NCBI GenBank assembly: GCA_963786975.1
Contig: CAWBBE010000004.1
Span: 558,001 to 622,000, forward strand
DNA length: 64,000 nt
Source of the DNA: Palsa-506 sp963786975
Lineage (GTDB): Bacteria; Actinomycetota; Actinomycetes; Streptosporangiales; Streptosporangiaceae
Direction of reading: 5' to 3'
Position 1 is the stretch's first letter, and each line of letters opens with the position of its first letter. The position numbers and the translations under genes were made by a program. This document shows, in pieces, positions 1-9,049 of the stretch. Under the pieces are notes generated by a model. It was not told the DNA's origin. It did no database searches and saw only the letters and a program-made list of their open reading frames with translations.

Positions 1-229
1 GCGCCGCGCAGGATCCATGCCGGCCGTCCACCAGGTGACCAGCACCCCGCAAACCCACTGACTCCCCTCATTGCATAGTGGACGTTAGGTACTCTCTCGG
101 CATGGGCTCATCCGCATAAGCCCTCACCGGGGAATAGCCAGTTCGCCTGGCGCCGGAGATAGGTCACCCGGTGGTCGATGATCGTCTCGGCGCGGCATCA
201 TGTTATCGGTGTGACTTGCCGTTGGGGGT
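1..229. other. Upstream region of the GTPase operon, no gene seen
   Basis: I see no convincing coding frame here and no clear sigma-70-like promoter. The stretch should hold the promoter of the operon that starts with the first dynamin-like GTPase. Confidence 0.4.
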
Positions 230-1909
230 TTGGTGGAAGAGGACAGACGCTCAGCGGTCGCCGCCCGGCTAGTCAAGCTCGCTTCACTCGTGCCTGAGTC
301 GTTTGGCACCGCAGCCAGCATCCGAGAGGAACTCAAAGCCGCTCCCAGATACCTGAAGAGCCCGGTACGGCTCGCCGTCGCGGGACAAATTAAGCGGGGG
401 AAGTCGACGTTAGTCAATGCCTTGCTGAACCGTGACATCGCCGCTACCGGCCAGCTTGAGCTTACCTTCAACGTCACCGAGTTCCGCGGCGATGCGCCGG
501 AGGATCTCATTTTGTACCTCGACAACGCCGACGGGCCCGGCCTGCACCTGCCGCTCGATCAGCTACGCCAGCTGACCGCAAACGACCCAGCGAATCTGGA
601 GTTGCTTCGCCGTATCGCGCGGGTGGTAGTGGTCCTTGACCATCCCCTGCTCGATCAGATCGTCCTCATCGATACCCCCGGTCTGGGCAGCGTCTACGGT
701 GAAGATTCCGCGAGAGCCGAGCGGATAATCGCCGATGACCTGGACGCGGATACCGTTGCGGCGCTCCGCCGGATGGGCAAGACCGAGGCAGAAATCGCAT
801 TGCTGAGCCAGCAGGAGGCCGATCGCGCTAATGCGGTGCTCTACATGTTCAGCCGCGATCCCGGACTCGTCGACAAGGCCGTGGTGTCGCGGTTCCTCCG
901 CCACGACATGCGCGCCGATCCGGCCGCTTCGATCCGGGCGTTCGGCGTGCTGAGCCGATGCGATGAGTCCTGGTCACGATGGGCCGCCGACGACGCCGAC
1001 ATCAATCCGGTCGATTACGACCCGCTCGAGCGGGTGGCACGGCCGCGCATCGACCGGTACCTGACCAGCGAACCGGACATAGCACAGCTCTTTCATACGA
1101 TAGTTCCGGTGGCCGGGCTGGTGGCGGCAGGGGCTCAGATGCTGGCCGACGAGCAGTTCCAGTGGCTTGAGGTGCTGGCCGGCTCCTGCCCAGAGCGGTG
1201 GGTCGACTGGTTCGAGTCCGCGGCCAACTTCATGAGTCCCACGATGGATGAGCCACCACTGCCGCTGGCTCAGCGCAGGCAGTTGATGGGCATGCTGGGC
1301 CCATGGGGAATGCTGCTGGCTTGCGGGTACATCCGGGCCCGTTGCACGAAGCGCGAAGTGGTCCGGCTAATGGTCGACCGCAGCGGCATAACTAACGTCC
1401 GTGAGCTGGTCCGGGGCCACTTCGCGCATCAGGCCTACGTCGTCCAACTCGATGAGATCCTCCAGACGCTTGCCCCGTTCCTGAGGCAGCTGGACCGGGA
1501 GGACCGCCGTCGCGGAGGCGGCCGGGCGGCGAACATTCGCAAGATCGAAGACGCGCTCGCAGATATCCGTGACCAGGAACCGGGCTTCACCGAGATGGAG
1601 ATCCGGCGCGACCTGTTCCACGGACGGTTGATGCTGTCCGGCGCGGACACGGCGCGGCTGAGCCGGCTCCTTGGCGGCGCTGGCGAGAGCTGCGCCCAGC
1701 GCCTGGGTATGCACGATCAAGAACCGGCGCTGCCCTTCCTGGCGGCCCTGGCCGACCAGGAGGTCCGTTACTGGCGCGGCTGGGCCGGCGCGGGAGTCAC
1801 GAACGCCGAGACCCGCTCGGCGGTCGCTGCGCTCACCCGGACGGCCGAGGACATCCTGGACCGGGTCAGGTCAGCGCAAAGCCTTCTCGCCTGGCGTGCG
1901 CGGCCCTGA
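230..1909 (+). CDS. Dynamin-like GTPase (first of a pair)
   Basis: A 559-residue dynamin-superfamily GTPase. The G1/P-loop GQIKRGKST is at residues 52-60, the G3 motif DTPG at 148-151, and SRCD at 242-245 sits where G4 (N/TKxD) is expected. A 35-residue insertion after G3 and the long helical C-terminal half fit bacterial dynamin-like proteins, which bind and remodel membranes. No transmembrane or glycine-rich hydrophobic paddle is visible, unlike its partner downstream, so membrane contact may come through the partner. The TTG at 230 and the GTG at 233 are both possible starts. It heads a same-strand set with a GrpE-like gene (52-base gap), a second GTPase and an Hsp70-like gene. The GTPase call is secure; the membrane-remodelling role is inferred from the family. 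Confidence 0.85.
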   Translation: MVEEDRRSAVAARLVKLASLVPESFGTAASIREELKAAPRYLKSPVRLAVAGQIKRGKSTLVNALLNRDIAATGQLELTFNVTEFRGDAPEDLILYLDNADGPGLHLPLDQLRQLTANDPANLELLRRIARVVVVLDHPLLDQIVLIDTPGLGSVYGEDSARAERIIADDLDADTVAALRRMGKTEAEIALLSQQEADRANAVLYMFSRDPGLVDKAVVSRFLRHDMRADPAASIRAFGVLSRCDESWSRWAADDADINPVDYDPLERVARPRIDRYLTSEPDIAQLFHTIVPVAGLVAAGAQMLADEQFQWLEVLAGSCPERWVDWFESAANFMSPTMDEPPLPLAQRRQLMGMLGPWGMLLACGYIRARCTKREVVRLMVDRSGITNVRELVRGHFAHQAYVVQLDEILQTLAPFLRQLDREDRRRGGGRAANIRKIEDALADIRDQEPGFTEMEIRRDLFHGRLMLSGADTARLSRLLGGAGESCAQRLGMHDQEPALPFLAALADQEVRYWRGWAGAGVTNAETRSAVAALTRTAEDILDRVRSAQSLLAWRARP

Positions 1910-1961
1910 GATACTCACAGTGTCAGAGCGCGGACAATCTTCGTCGCGAAGGCGGTGACCA

Positions 1962-2558
1962 GTGCGGCTGCCCGGACAGAACCCTGAAGAAAAGGCGAGC
2001 AGGATCCGTGAGGCAGCGCGCGACCTGGCATTCTACGGCGCGCAAGCATCCGGCATTCCGCCGCCTATGGCCGATGACCCTACCGCGGCCTTCTTCGCCA
2101 CTATTCGGTCGTCCATCGACGGGCTCAACGAGATGCGGCGTAATTCCAGCCTGCAGGCGTCGCGCACAAGCGACCGGGCATCCGCGGACCAAGCGGATTG
2201 GAAGGGCGTTCGTACCGCGGTCGTGCTCTCGCTGGCCGATCTCCGGCACCAGTTGCGAGCACGGGACACCGCGGCGGCCATCGGGATGAACGATTTGTCC
2301 GATATGAGGGATCTCGTCGGATGGATGATCGAGCGGCTGGATGAAACGCTGGAAACCGCCGGGGCGTCCGAATTCGTCGATGATGGCAGGTTTAATGTCA
2401 GCCGTCATCATGTAGTTGGCCGTATACCATCGAATGCGGCGCATCCGGACGGTACCATAGCGTCCTCGGCACGGCCGGGGTTGCTGGTCGCGGGAGAGGT
2501 GCTGAGCCCGCAACAGGTGATCGTCTACTCGGATTCGGTGACGTCGTACGGTGGCTGA
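1962..2558 (+). CDS. GrpE-like nucleotide exchange factor
   Basis: A 198-residue protein whose last 50 residues (about 140-189) follow the beta-domain pattern of GrpE: an FN..RHHVV segment (GrpE usually FDP..HEAV), then a P-G-T-I turn, then a GLLVAGEVLSPQQVIVY-like ending matching the GrpE 'GY...grvLRPA.V.V' tail. Helical segments at 90-132 would be the dimerisation part. GrpE exchanges nucleotide on Hsp70/DnaK. This is not the housekeeping grpE, which sits with dnaK/dnaJ; here it lies between two GTPase genes and upstream of a membrane Hsp70-like gene, its likely partner. GTG start at 1962 with GAAGGCGG upstream. Its stop overlaps the next start by 8 bases, implying coupled translation. The similarity is clear but distant. 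Confidence 0.65.
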   Translation: MRLPGQNPEEKASRIREAARDLAFYGAQASGIPPPMADDPTAAFFATIRSSIDGLNEMRRNSSLQASRTSDRASADQADWKGVRTAVVLSLADLRHQLRARDTAAAIGMNDLSDMRDLVGWMIERLDETLETAGASEFVDDGRFNVSRHHVVGRIPSNAAHPDGTIASSARPGLLVAGEVLSPQQVIVYSDSVTSYGG

Positions 2559-4458
2559 CCTCGACCAGGCGCGTGGCGCATTGCGCGCCGTCGCGGACGA
2601 ACTGCTCTTTCTGATTCCGGATACCGCGCAAGTCCGTAAACAGGTGACCGAGGCCGTGGAAGGGCTCCTCAAGGACGACTACGCCACCATCGTGTGCGGA
2701 GAATTCGGCCGCGGCAAGTCGACCCTGCTCAGTGCGGCGGTCGGCCGGCGGCATGTATTCCCGCATCACCCGGACGACACGACCGGCGTGGCCACCATGC
2801 TGGCCTGGGGCGCGGAGGAAAGCGCGGTCATCGTGCAGTCGCCGTCGGCGACCGACGATCAAGAAGGCGAGACCTCGCTCATGTCAATCGGTCTCGATCA
2901 GGTACAGAGGTTTGTGACCGACGCACCGGCGGCCGACCGCGACCAGGTCGTGATCGTCCGCATGTTCGCTCCTTTCGAGATCCTGCGGAGCGGCCTGACT
3001 CTAGTGGACACACCGGGTTTCAACAGCCGGAACCAGGCACACAACGAGATCACCGAGCGGCTGATCGGCTCGGCCGACGTGCTCGTATTCGTGACGAGCT
3101 TTGGTGAACCGGTATCCGAGCCCGAGCTTCGTGTGCTCAGGAAATCCGTCCGGTCCGATCAACGGGTCCTCTGCGTTGTCTCCAAGGCCGACATGGGCGA
3201 CCCCGAGGGCTTCATCAAGCAAGCGCGGAAGCGCCTGAGCAAGGCGCTCAGCCTGCCGCTGGCCAGCGTGCCGGTGATCGCCGTCTCCGCGAACACCGCT
3301 TTCAGCGCCTTGCGTACTAAAGACCGCCGGGAGCGGGATCGCTCGGGAATCACCGAGTTTCTCGCGGAGATACGCCGACTGGGCCGCGCCCGGGTGGCCG
3401 AGCGCGCGGAATCCGCCGCGGTTGACATCGGCGCGGTGCTGGAGGAGATGCTCGGTGCGGCCCGTGCCGAGGTAGCGACCTGGGAAGAGGTCAGCTCTGA
3501 CGCGCGCGCCGCCGAACGGCGCCTTGCGGAGCTGAACAACGAGATCAGCCGGGTGACGCGGCTCCGGGATGGCCTGCAAGCCCAGATCGCGGCCATGGTG
3601 CAACCCCAGATCGAGACCGTGCGGGAGGCGGCGAAGGCCCGGTTCGCCGAGTTGCGCCTGATGGTGACCGGAGACTCCACGCTGTTCAGCGCCCACATGG
3701 ACCCGGAGGAGTACCTGCAGAACTTCAAGGACCAGATAGTGAGCGTCGGCGAGCACGCGGACCGTGAATCGCGGGCCATCGTGCCGCGCACACGCGCCGC
3801 GTGGGCGCATGACACCGGGGTAAGGCTTGGCCCAGGCCGTGCCTTGACGCAGATCCGCAATCAGCTCGCGCCCACGTTGCTCGATGACCGCCGCTCGGAC
3901 AGGCCAGGGGTGACCTTCGCCGCGTTGCGGGACGGGCTGTCCTACGGGACGTTGTTCGCGGCCAAGGGTGCGGCCATCGGGGGCGTGGTCGGGGGGGTGC
4001 TCGTCCCGATTGCCGGACCGGTCAGCGTCTCGCTCGGCGCCGGGGTCGGAGGGCTGCTAGGGCACCTGGTCGGGTGGTTCGGTGGTGTACAGGACAGTGT
4101 GTCGAAGGCCCGGCAGGAGTGGCGGGAAAAGCGCGTTCACGAACTCGCGGCCGACGCTCCAAACTGGGTAGAGCAGAACAGCGAATTCCAGGACACCTCG
4201 CTGTGCCGCTCCGGCAACGCCATCGAGCGTCTCGTGGCTGGCGACTGTACCGAGGCGCTGGACCGCCATCGCGACGGCCTCGAGGACGAGTTGCGCAGAC
4301 TCGAGGATGAACTGCGAAAGCTGAAAGCCGCCGGGGCGGACGGCCAGGATTTCGCCGGAGCCCTCTCGGCGGCGCGGGCCAGGGCCGGCCAGCTGGATGA
4401 TCTCTGGCGACGGTACACCGCCGCGTTCCGGCATCTCCATGAGGTCGCCATCGCCTAA
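2551..4458 (+). CDS. Dynamin-like GTPase with glycine-rich membrane segment (second of a pair)
   Basis: A 635-residue dynamin-like GTPase. G1 GEFGRGKST is at residues 50-58, a G2-type TTGV at 77-80, G3 DTPGFNS at 153-159, and SKAD (G4) at 211-214. Residues about 463-515 form a glycine/valine-rich hydrophobic stretch typical of the membrane-inserting paddle of bacterial dynamins. Charged heptad-like helices flank it (about 300-345 and 580-635), consistent with a folded-back stalk. The GTG start overlaps the end of the GrpE-like gene. Tandem dynamin genes are common in bacteria, for example IniA/IniC and DynA/DynB, and often act as heteromers; I infer the same for this gene and the first GTPase. 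The family call is firm and the exact role unknown. Confidence 0.85.
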   Translation: MADLDQARGALRAVADELLFLIPDTAQVRKQVTEAVEGLLKDDYATIVCGEFGRGKSTLLSAAVGRRHVFPHHPDDTTGVATMLAWGAEESAVIVQSPSATDDQEGETSLMSIGLDQVQRFVTDAPAADRDQVVIVRMFAPFEILRSGLTLVDTPGFNSRNQAHNEITERLIGSADVLVFVTSFGEPVSEPELRVLRKSVRSDQRVLCVVSKADMGDPEGFIKQARKRLSKALSLPLASVPVIAVSANTAFSALRTKDRRERDRSGITEFLAEIRRLGRARVAERAESAAVDIGAVLEEMLGAARAEVATWEEVSSDARAAERRLAELNNEISRVTRLRDGLQAQIAAMVQPQIETVREAAKARFAELRLMVTGDSTLFSAHMDPEEYLQNFKDQIVSVGEHADRESRAIVPRTRAAWAHDTGVRLGPGRALTQIRNQLAPTLLDDRRSDRPGVTFAALRDGLSYGTLFAAKGAAIGGVVGGVLVPIAGPVSVSLGAGVGGLLGHLVGWFGGVQDSVSKARQEWREKRVHELAADAPNWVEQNSEFQDTSLCRSGNAIERLVAGDCTEALDRHRDGLEDELRRLEDELRKLKAAGADGQDFAGALSAARARAGQLDDLWRRYTAAFRHLHEVAIA

Positions 4459-4483
4459 ATGTCTCTCGTGGGGGGAGCACCAC

Positions 4484-6559
4484 ATGACGTTAGCCTCGGA
4501 GCCCATCCTGGCCTGTGGCGTCGATTTCGGCATGACCACCTCATCGCTGGGTGTGGCCACCTCCAGCGACGGCGTGCGGCTGATCGAAGACCCCTCGGTA
4601 CCGGCTGACGTCCGCCACGACATTCCCACGGCGATATGCCTCGGTTCCGACGACAGGTTTTACATCGGCCGTCTCGCGGTACGGACCGCAGGTAACTGGC
4701 CCGACGGGTATGTCGACAACTTCAAGCGCAACGTGGGCGAACCTCAGCCGATTTACCTACGGGGCCGTCCCTTCGCGGTCGAGGAGATGGTCACTCTTAT
4801 CTTGCGGTTCCTCCACGACGAAGGCAGCAGGCTCGGCGCCACCCAGCCCGTTCGGACGGCGCTCACTGCGCCGTCCATATGGACCGATGCCAAAAAGAAA
4901 GTCCTGCAGTCCGCCGCCGAGGCCGCGGGCTTCGACATGGGGACCTTGAGCCTTGAGGAAGAGCCGGTCGCAGCCTTTGAGTACGCCCGCACGCTCGGAC
5001 CGGTGGAGGATGACCGTCCGATATTGGTCTACGACCTCGGTGGCGGCACGTTTGACTGCGCACTGCTCCGCCCTTCACGATATGGCGGTGCCCAGACCCT
5101 GCTCCGGGACGGCCTCCCGAAACTCGGCGGCGTCGACTTCGACTATGCGGTCAAAGAAGAACTGGCCGGCCGGTATCCTCAGATCCGCCAATTTTTGAAT
5201 ACCAGGCTGGACCGCAAGGCGGAACTCGGGCTGATGGCTTCCTGCGAGGCCATCAAGAAGCGGCTGTCCCAGTCGCAAAACGTCACCGAGCAGGTGGAAT
5301 GGCTGCCCGCGCCGCTGATCGTAGAGTGCGCCCGCGAAGACTTCGACCGGCGCATCGCCCCGCTCGTCGATGCCACGATCGAGATCTGCGATCGGATTCT
5401 GTACCATGCAGACCTTGACTGGCCCGATCTGCAAGCCATCGTGCCGGTGGGCGGGTCAAGCGCGGTCCCGCTGGTCCGCCAGGCCCTGAACAGAAAGGCG
5501 GTCGGGAAGGTTCTTGACGTCCCGGAGCCGGAACTCGCCGTGGTTCGCGGTGCGACGATGCTCGCCCGGGCCGCCACCGTCCGCCGGCGCGGAAATGCGC
5601 CCTCAGGCATCGCAAATCCGCTGGTGTGGTCACCGGTGGCCCGGCCGTCCGGGGCGCCGGTCGTGACCGATACCGTCAGGCCCTCCGCCGCGTCATTGGT
5701 GTCCGGGCTTGTCTGGCTGTGGATCGTTCTCGTTGCCTGGGTTGGCGACCAGGGCACGCTTGCCTTCCGGCACTGGCAGGAACTCGGTTGGTGGACCATC
5801 GCCGGATGCTGCGTGGCCGCGGTGACGGCGGTGGCGGTGTCCACCGCGCGCCGGCGGTTCCCCCAACGCCTCGACGCCGTCGTAGCTATCGCCACCATCG
5901 TCGCGGGAATTATCGCGTTCGTCGTGACCGCCGTCTACTTCTACCGTTCCTGGATCGAGGGTCATGGCGGATACGGCCTGCTCGGCCTGTGGTCTTTGTC
6001 CGCCGGCATACTGGCCTGGGTCACCGCCGGTGTTGAGATCTATTGTGGCGGCACGGCCAGGAGCGAGATGGCGTCCAGGGAGCGTGCCGAGAAGCTCGCC
6101 GAAATCGCTGACGCAATCCGGAAGCCGCAGTGGTTCGGCCGGGAGCCAAGCCCGCCTCCCTTGTTCGAGCCGTTGCTGAAGCTTCCAGCTCTGCGCGCCT
6201 TTGAGCTTTCCCCCGAGAAGGGTCCCGGCTTCCGGTACGCGCTTGCGGCCGGCTCGTGCGTGGTGTTCGTGCACGAGAGCGTGTCCGAGGACGACCGCCC
6301 CCGGCTGGACGCGACGCTTGAGCCGTGGCGGGCAGCGTTCAGGTCAAGCCAGCACACCGTGACGTTGCGCGCGGTGATATTGCTCCCCGGACAGCGGGTC
6401 CCGGACATCCCCGCCGACGAGGCGCTCAAGTTGGGGGCGATCCCGGCGACCGAGCGTACCTTCGTCGACACGGTGGGACCGCTGCTGGACGACCAGGACA
6501 AGGTGTACGTGTCGATCGCCGAGAGGCTCTTGGAGAAGACGGCGGCAGTGCGACGCTAG
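4484..6559 (+). CDS. Membrane-anchored Hsp70-like ATPase
   Basis: A 691-residue protein with an N-terminal Hsp70/actin-fold ATPase: phosphate-1 GVDFGMTTSSLGV (12-24), phosphate-2 VYDLGGGTFD (182-191), adenosine motif VPVGGSS (320-326). The usual substrate-binding domain and lid are missing. Instead there are four predicted transmembrane helices (about 404-424, 436-457, 462-487, 495-523) and a cytoplasmic tail of about 165 residues of unknown fold. The ATG at 4484 is chosen over the upstream ATG at 4397 because GGGGGAG lies at 4471-4476 and the Hsp70 fold begins just after it. With a GrpE-like gene two genes upstream, it looks like the motor of a dedicated membrane chaperone. Its substrate is unknown; the adjacent GTPases are the obvious candidates. 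Confidence 0.8.
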   Translation: MTLASEPILACGVDFGMTTSSLGVATSSDGVRLIEDPSVPADVRHDIPTAICLGSDDRFYIGRLAVRTAGNWPDGYVDNFKRNVGEPQPIYLRGRPFAVEEMVTLILRFLHDEGSRLGATQPVRTALTAPSIWTDAKKKVLQSAAEAAGFDMGTLSLEEEPVAAFEYARTLGPVEDDRPILVYDLGGGTFDCALLRPSRYGGAQTLLRDGLPKLGGVDFDYAVKEELAGRYPQIRQFLNTRLDRKAELGLMASCEAIKKRLSQSQNVTEQVEWLPAPLIVECAREDFDRRIAPLVDATIEICDRILYHADLDWPDLQAIVPVGGSSAVPLVRQALNRKAVGKVLDVPEPELAVVRGATMLARAATVRRRGNAPSGIANPLVWSPVARPSGAPVVTDTVRPSAASLVSGLVWLWIVLVAWVGDQGTLAFRHWQELGWWTIAGCCVAAVTAVAVSTARRRFPQRLDAVVAIATIVAGIIAFVVTAVYFYRSWIEGHGGYGLLGLWSLSAGILAWVTAGVEIYCGGTARSEMASRERAEKLAEIADAIRKPQWFGREPSPPPLFEPLLKLPALRAFELSPEKGPGFRYALAAGSCVVFVHESVSEDDRPRLDATLEPWRAAFRSSQHTVTLRAVILLPGQRVPDIPADEALKLGAIPATERTFVDTVGPLLDDQDKVYVSIAERLLEKTAAVRR

Positions 6560-6600
6560 GGCATACCCGCCAGCGGCATTTACTGAAGGTCGGGGGACCG

Positions 6601-8787
6601 GTGGCTATCAGGTCAAGCAAGGCTCTTGCCCGGAACCTGCGGAAGGGCGGCCCGGTACTATTGGGCAGGCCAGAAAATTGCCACGACCTTTCAACGTTGC
6701 CGGACCGCGAATGGGAGAGCCGGACCGTATCGGCGCAGGCCATCAAGCGCCTCTGCACGTCCACCAGCGGGCCGGAAGTACTGAAGCTCGATGGCGTGCG
6801 CATCATGGGCGCGCTTGATCTATCTAACCTAACAGTCCAGCGCGTGCTGGTGCTATCTAATTGCCTGTTTACCGATGGAGTAATTCTAGAGAATGCACGC
6901 CTTGCGAGCATCGACTTTTCCGGTTGCACATTTCTGCATAATGTATCTGCGAGAAATCTCCGGTGCGGTCCGCTCATCATGCGTAATGTAGTGGCTAAAG
7001 CGATCGTCGATCTAAGCTATGCGGCGATAGCTGGCACGTTCGAATGTCAAGATACGGTATTTGAGTCACCGCTGCCGGAATCACTTTTCATTCGGGGGGC
7101 GACGATAACTCGGGACGCGCTGCTGGCGCGTGTACATGTGGGTGGAGCGGTTTCTGCGTCTGGACTTACCGTCCAGGGTGCCTTGATATGCACGGACATG
7201 ACCATTGATGGGGCGAGCTGGGTGGAGGGTCAGCTCGATCCATTCGGGGAACCGCGGAGAGCGGCGGTCGGGGCTGCCCGTGTTGCCTTCATACTTGACT
7301 ACGCGCACATTGATGGACCAGTGCACATGAGAGGCTCGTCGGCAGGAAAAACGTTTAAGGCCTGCGGCATCGTGCGCATGTTTGGTGTGCACGCAGGTGC
7401 CTTGACTTGCGAACGGGCAAAGCTTAAAAGCCCTGACGGCATCTGCCTGACTCTAGAGCGGGCCGTCGTCAGGAATGCCGTACAGCTTCGGCACGGCTTC
7501 GAGGCGACTGGCACCATCCGCCTCTATGCAGCGGAGATCGGTGATGCACTGGAGATGGATGGTGCCACCTTGAGCGCTGCGAATGGGCAGGCGCTTGATG
7601 CTCAGCGAGCGCACGTAGCGGGACCGCTAATGCTCAGAAACGGCTTCACAGCGAGTGGGGCTGTTGTCTTCCGGAATGCAACTATAGGATCTTTTGTCGA
7701 CTGTTCCCGCGGATCGTTCCGCATGACCAGATCTTCACCAGCTCCGAGCCCAGCCAATAACCAGCATCTCAGAGGCCTCGCGCTCGCATTTGACTACGCC
7801 AGCATCGGCGGGGATCTTTACTTGAGGAATGGATTTTCCGCAAAAGGAAAAATAGAACTCACACTTACGCGGATCGCGGGGAGCCTGATACTGGGTGGGC
7901 GCTCTGGCGCCTGTGTAGAGAATAAAGGCTGGGTCATCGCGGGTTTCGGGCTTACCGCAGACAGGGCAATTTACTTGCAAAACCTGAAGGCAACAGGAAT
8001 CGTAGACTTGCGGCAGTCGTCTTGTGCGGTTCTGCAGGACGAGTTCGCTTCCTGGCCGTCGCGCAACGTTACTCCCAGAGGCGCTCGAGGCCGGCCTCCC
8101 CGGAATAGAATCGGCAGCCTGCTTCGCCGTCCAGGTCTGCTACCAGCCCGTCCCCGCAGAGAACGGACTGACATCAGCGGAATCTTGTGGAGCGGATTGG
8201 TCTATGAAACCATCGAGAGTTCGGATTCGGAGCTCGAATGGAAGCAGCGACATCGTCTTATCCTGGAGAAGGTTATTGATTGGGATAGGCCGCAACCTTA
8301 CCTGCAACTAGCGAAATTTTATGAGCGTACCGGATCCGCCGCGATAGCACGCAAGGTGCAGATAGCGAGGTTGAATGCTGCATATCACCCGCTCAATCCG
8401 TCAAGATTGTTCCTGAGGCCCTTGATCGGCTATGGATATAAGCCCCTACGTGCAGCATTGTTTCTTATACTGGTCGCCCTCATGGGCGGGTTGGCTTTCA
8501 GCTATGCCGCGCGGAATAACCTGCTTGTCCCGACGCACCCTCCTCAGGGCGGCCAGATGGCGGCCAGTAGCCTCTGCCAGCCGCAGATCTATCCCTGTGT
8601 CCACCCTTACGCTTATAGTGTCGACGCCTTGCTTCCAGTACTGAACCTTCATGAGCGCGACTTCTGGGCGCCCAATGTTACGAAAGCACCCTGGATTGGC
8701 GGCCTTTCTTGGTTCCTAAATGGAATCGGCTGGATCGTTGGATTGCTGGTGATCGCCGGATTCACGAACCTGGTCCGTAAGGAGTAA
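6601..8787 (+). CDS. Repeat-rich membrane protein ('membrane-associated oxidoreductase'-type)
   Basis: A 728-residue protein with degenerate repeats over residues about 50-480 (recurring L.GA.I.G.L-type units that suggest a beta-solenoid), then a helical linker and two transmembrane segments near 607-638 and 698-724. The C-terminal layout, with a GYGYKPLRAA-type entry into helix 1 and a closing membrane helix, matches a Streptomyces family usually named membrane-associated oxidoreductase. I see no cofactor-binding motif, so that name has no visible basis. GTG start at 6601, preceded by GAAGGTCGGGGG; the gap after the Hsp70-like gene is 41 bases. Codons here use many more A/T third bases than the neighbours, a sign of separate origin. 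Possibly a scaffold or sensor of the operon. Confidence 0.7.
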   Translation: MAIRSSKALARNLRKGGPVLLGRPENCHDLSTLPDREWESRTVSAQAIKRLCTSTSGPEVLKLDGVRIMGALDLSNLTVQRVLVLSNCLFTDGVILENARLASIDFSGCTFLHNVSARNLRCGPLIMRNVVAKAIVDLSYAAIAGTFECQDTVFESPLPESLFIRGATITRDALLARVHVGGAVSASGLTVQGALICTDMTIDGASWVEGQLDPFGEPRRAAVGAARVAFILDYAHIDGPVHMRGSSAGKTFKACGIVRMFGVHAGALTCERAKLKSPDGICLTLERAVVRNAVQLRHGFEATGTIRLYAAEIGDALEMDGATLSAANGQALDAQRAHVAGPLMLRNGFTASGAVVFRNATIGSFVDCSRGSFRMTRSSPAPSPANNQHLRGLALAFDYASIGGDLYLRNGFSAKGKIELTLTRIAGSLILGGRSGACVENKGWVIAGFGLTADRAIYLQNLKATGIVDLRQSSCAVLQDEFASWPSRNVTPRGARGRPPRNRIGSLLRRPGLLPARPRRERTDISGILWSGLVYETIESSDSELEWKQRHRLILEKVIDWDRPQPYLQLAKFYERTGSAAIARKVQIARLNAAYHPLNPSRLFLRPLIGYGYKPLRAALFLILVALMGGLAFSYAARNNLLVPTHPPQGGQMAASSLCQPQIYPCVHPYAYSVDALLPVLNLHERDFWAPNVTKAPWIGGLSWFLNGIGWIVGLLVIAGFTNLVRKE

Positions 8788-8824
8788 CCTGCTTTCCAGG
8801 CAGGCAGCAATGACCGACGTGCTG

Positions 8825-9000
8825 GCCTTGATGATTCACGCGGCCTGATGGGGGATGGTGACCGCGGCCCGGCCGCGTTGCCGGTGCGGATGCCGTCCTC
8901 GACCGGGGCGTGCACCCGGTGCGCGGCATTGATCTAAGCCGGGCTCGCGCGCCAGCCTCGCACGGTGACGGGCAAGTTGGTGGCCCACAGGGAGTACCGC
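8825..9000 (-). pseudogene. Remnant of an IS1380-family transposase
   Basis: Read on the minus strand from about 9000, one frame gives a RYSLWATNLP segment, a GWR motif, a stop codon, then INAAHRVHAPVEDGIRTG. That order (YSLW.TNLP, RGWR, HRVHA.VED.IRTGK) is the C-terminal signature of IS1380-family transposases. The frame then decays. Only about 60 codons remain, with an internal stop and no terminal repeat recognised, so this is a dead fragment. It marks the downstream edge of the GTPase/Hsp70 locus. Confidence 0.55.
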
Positions 9001-9049
9001 CAGCCGTTTCATGACTGACGCCCCGCTCAGCCCACCACCGCAGGAAATC

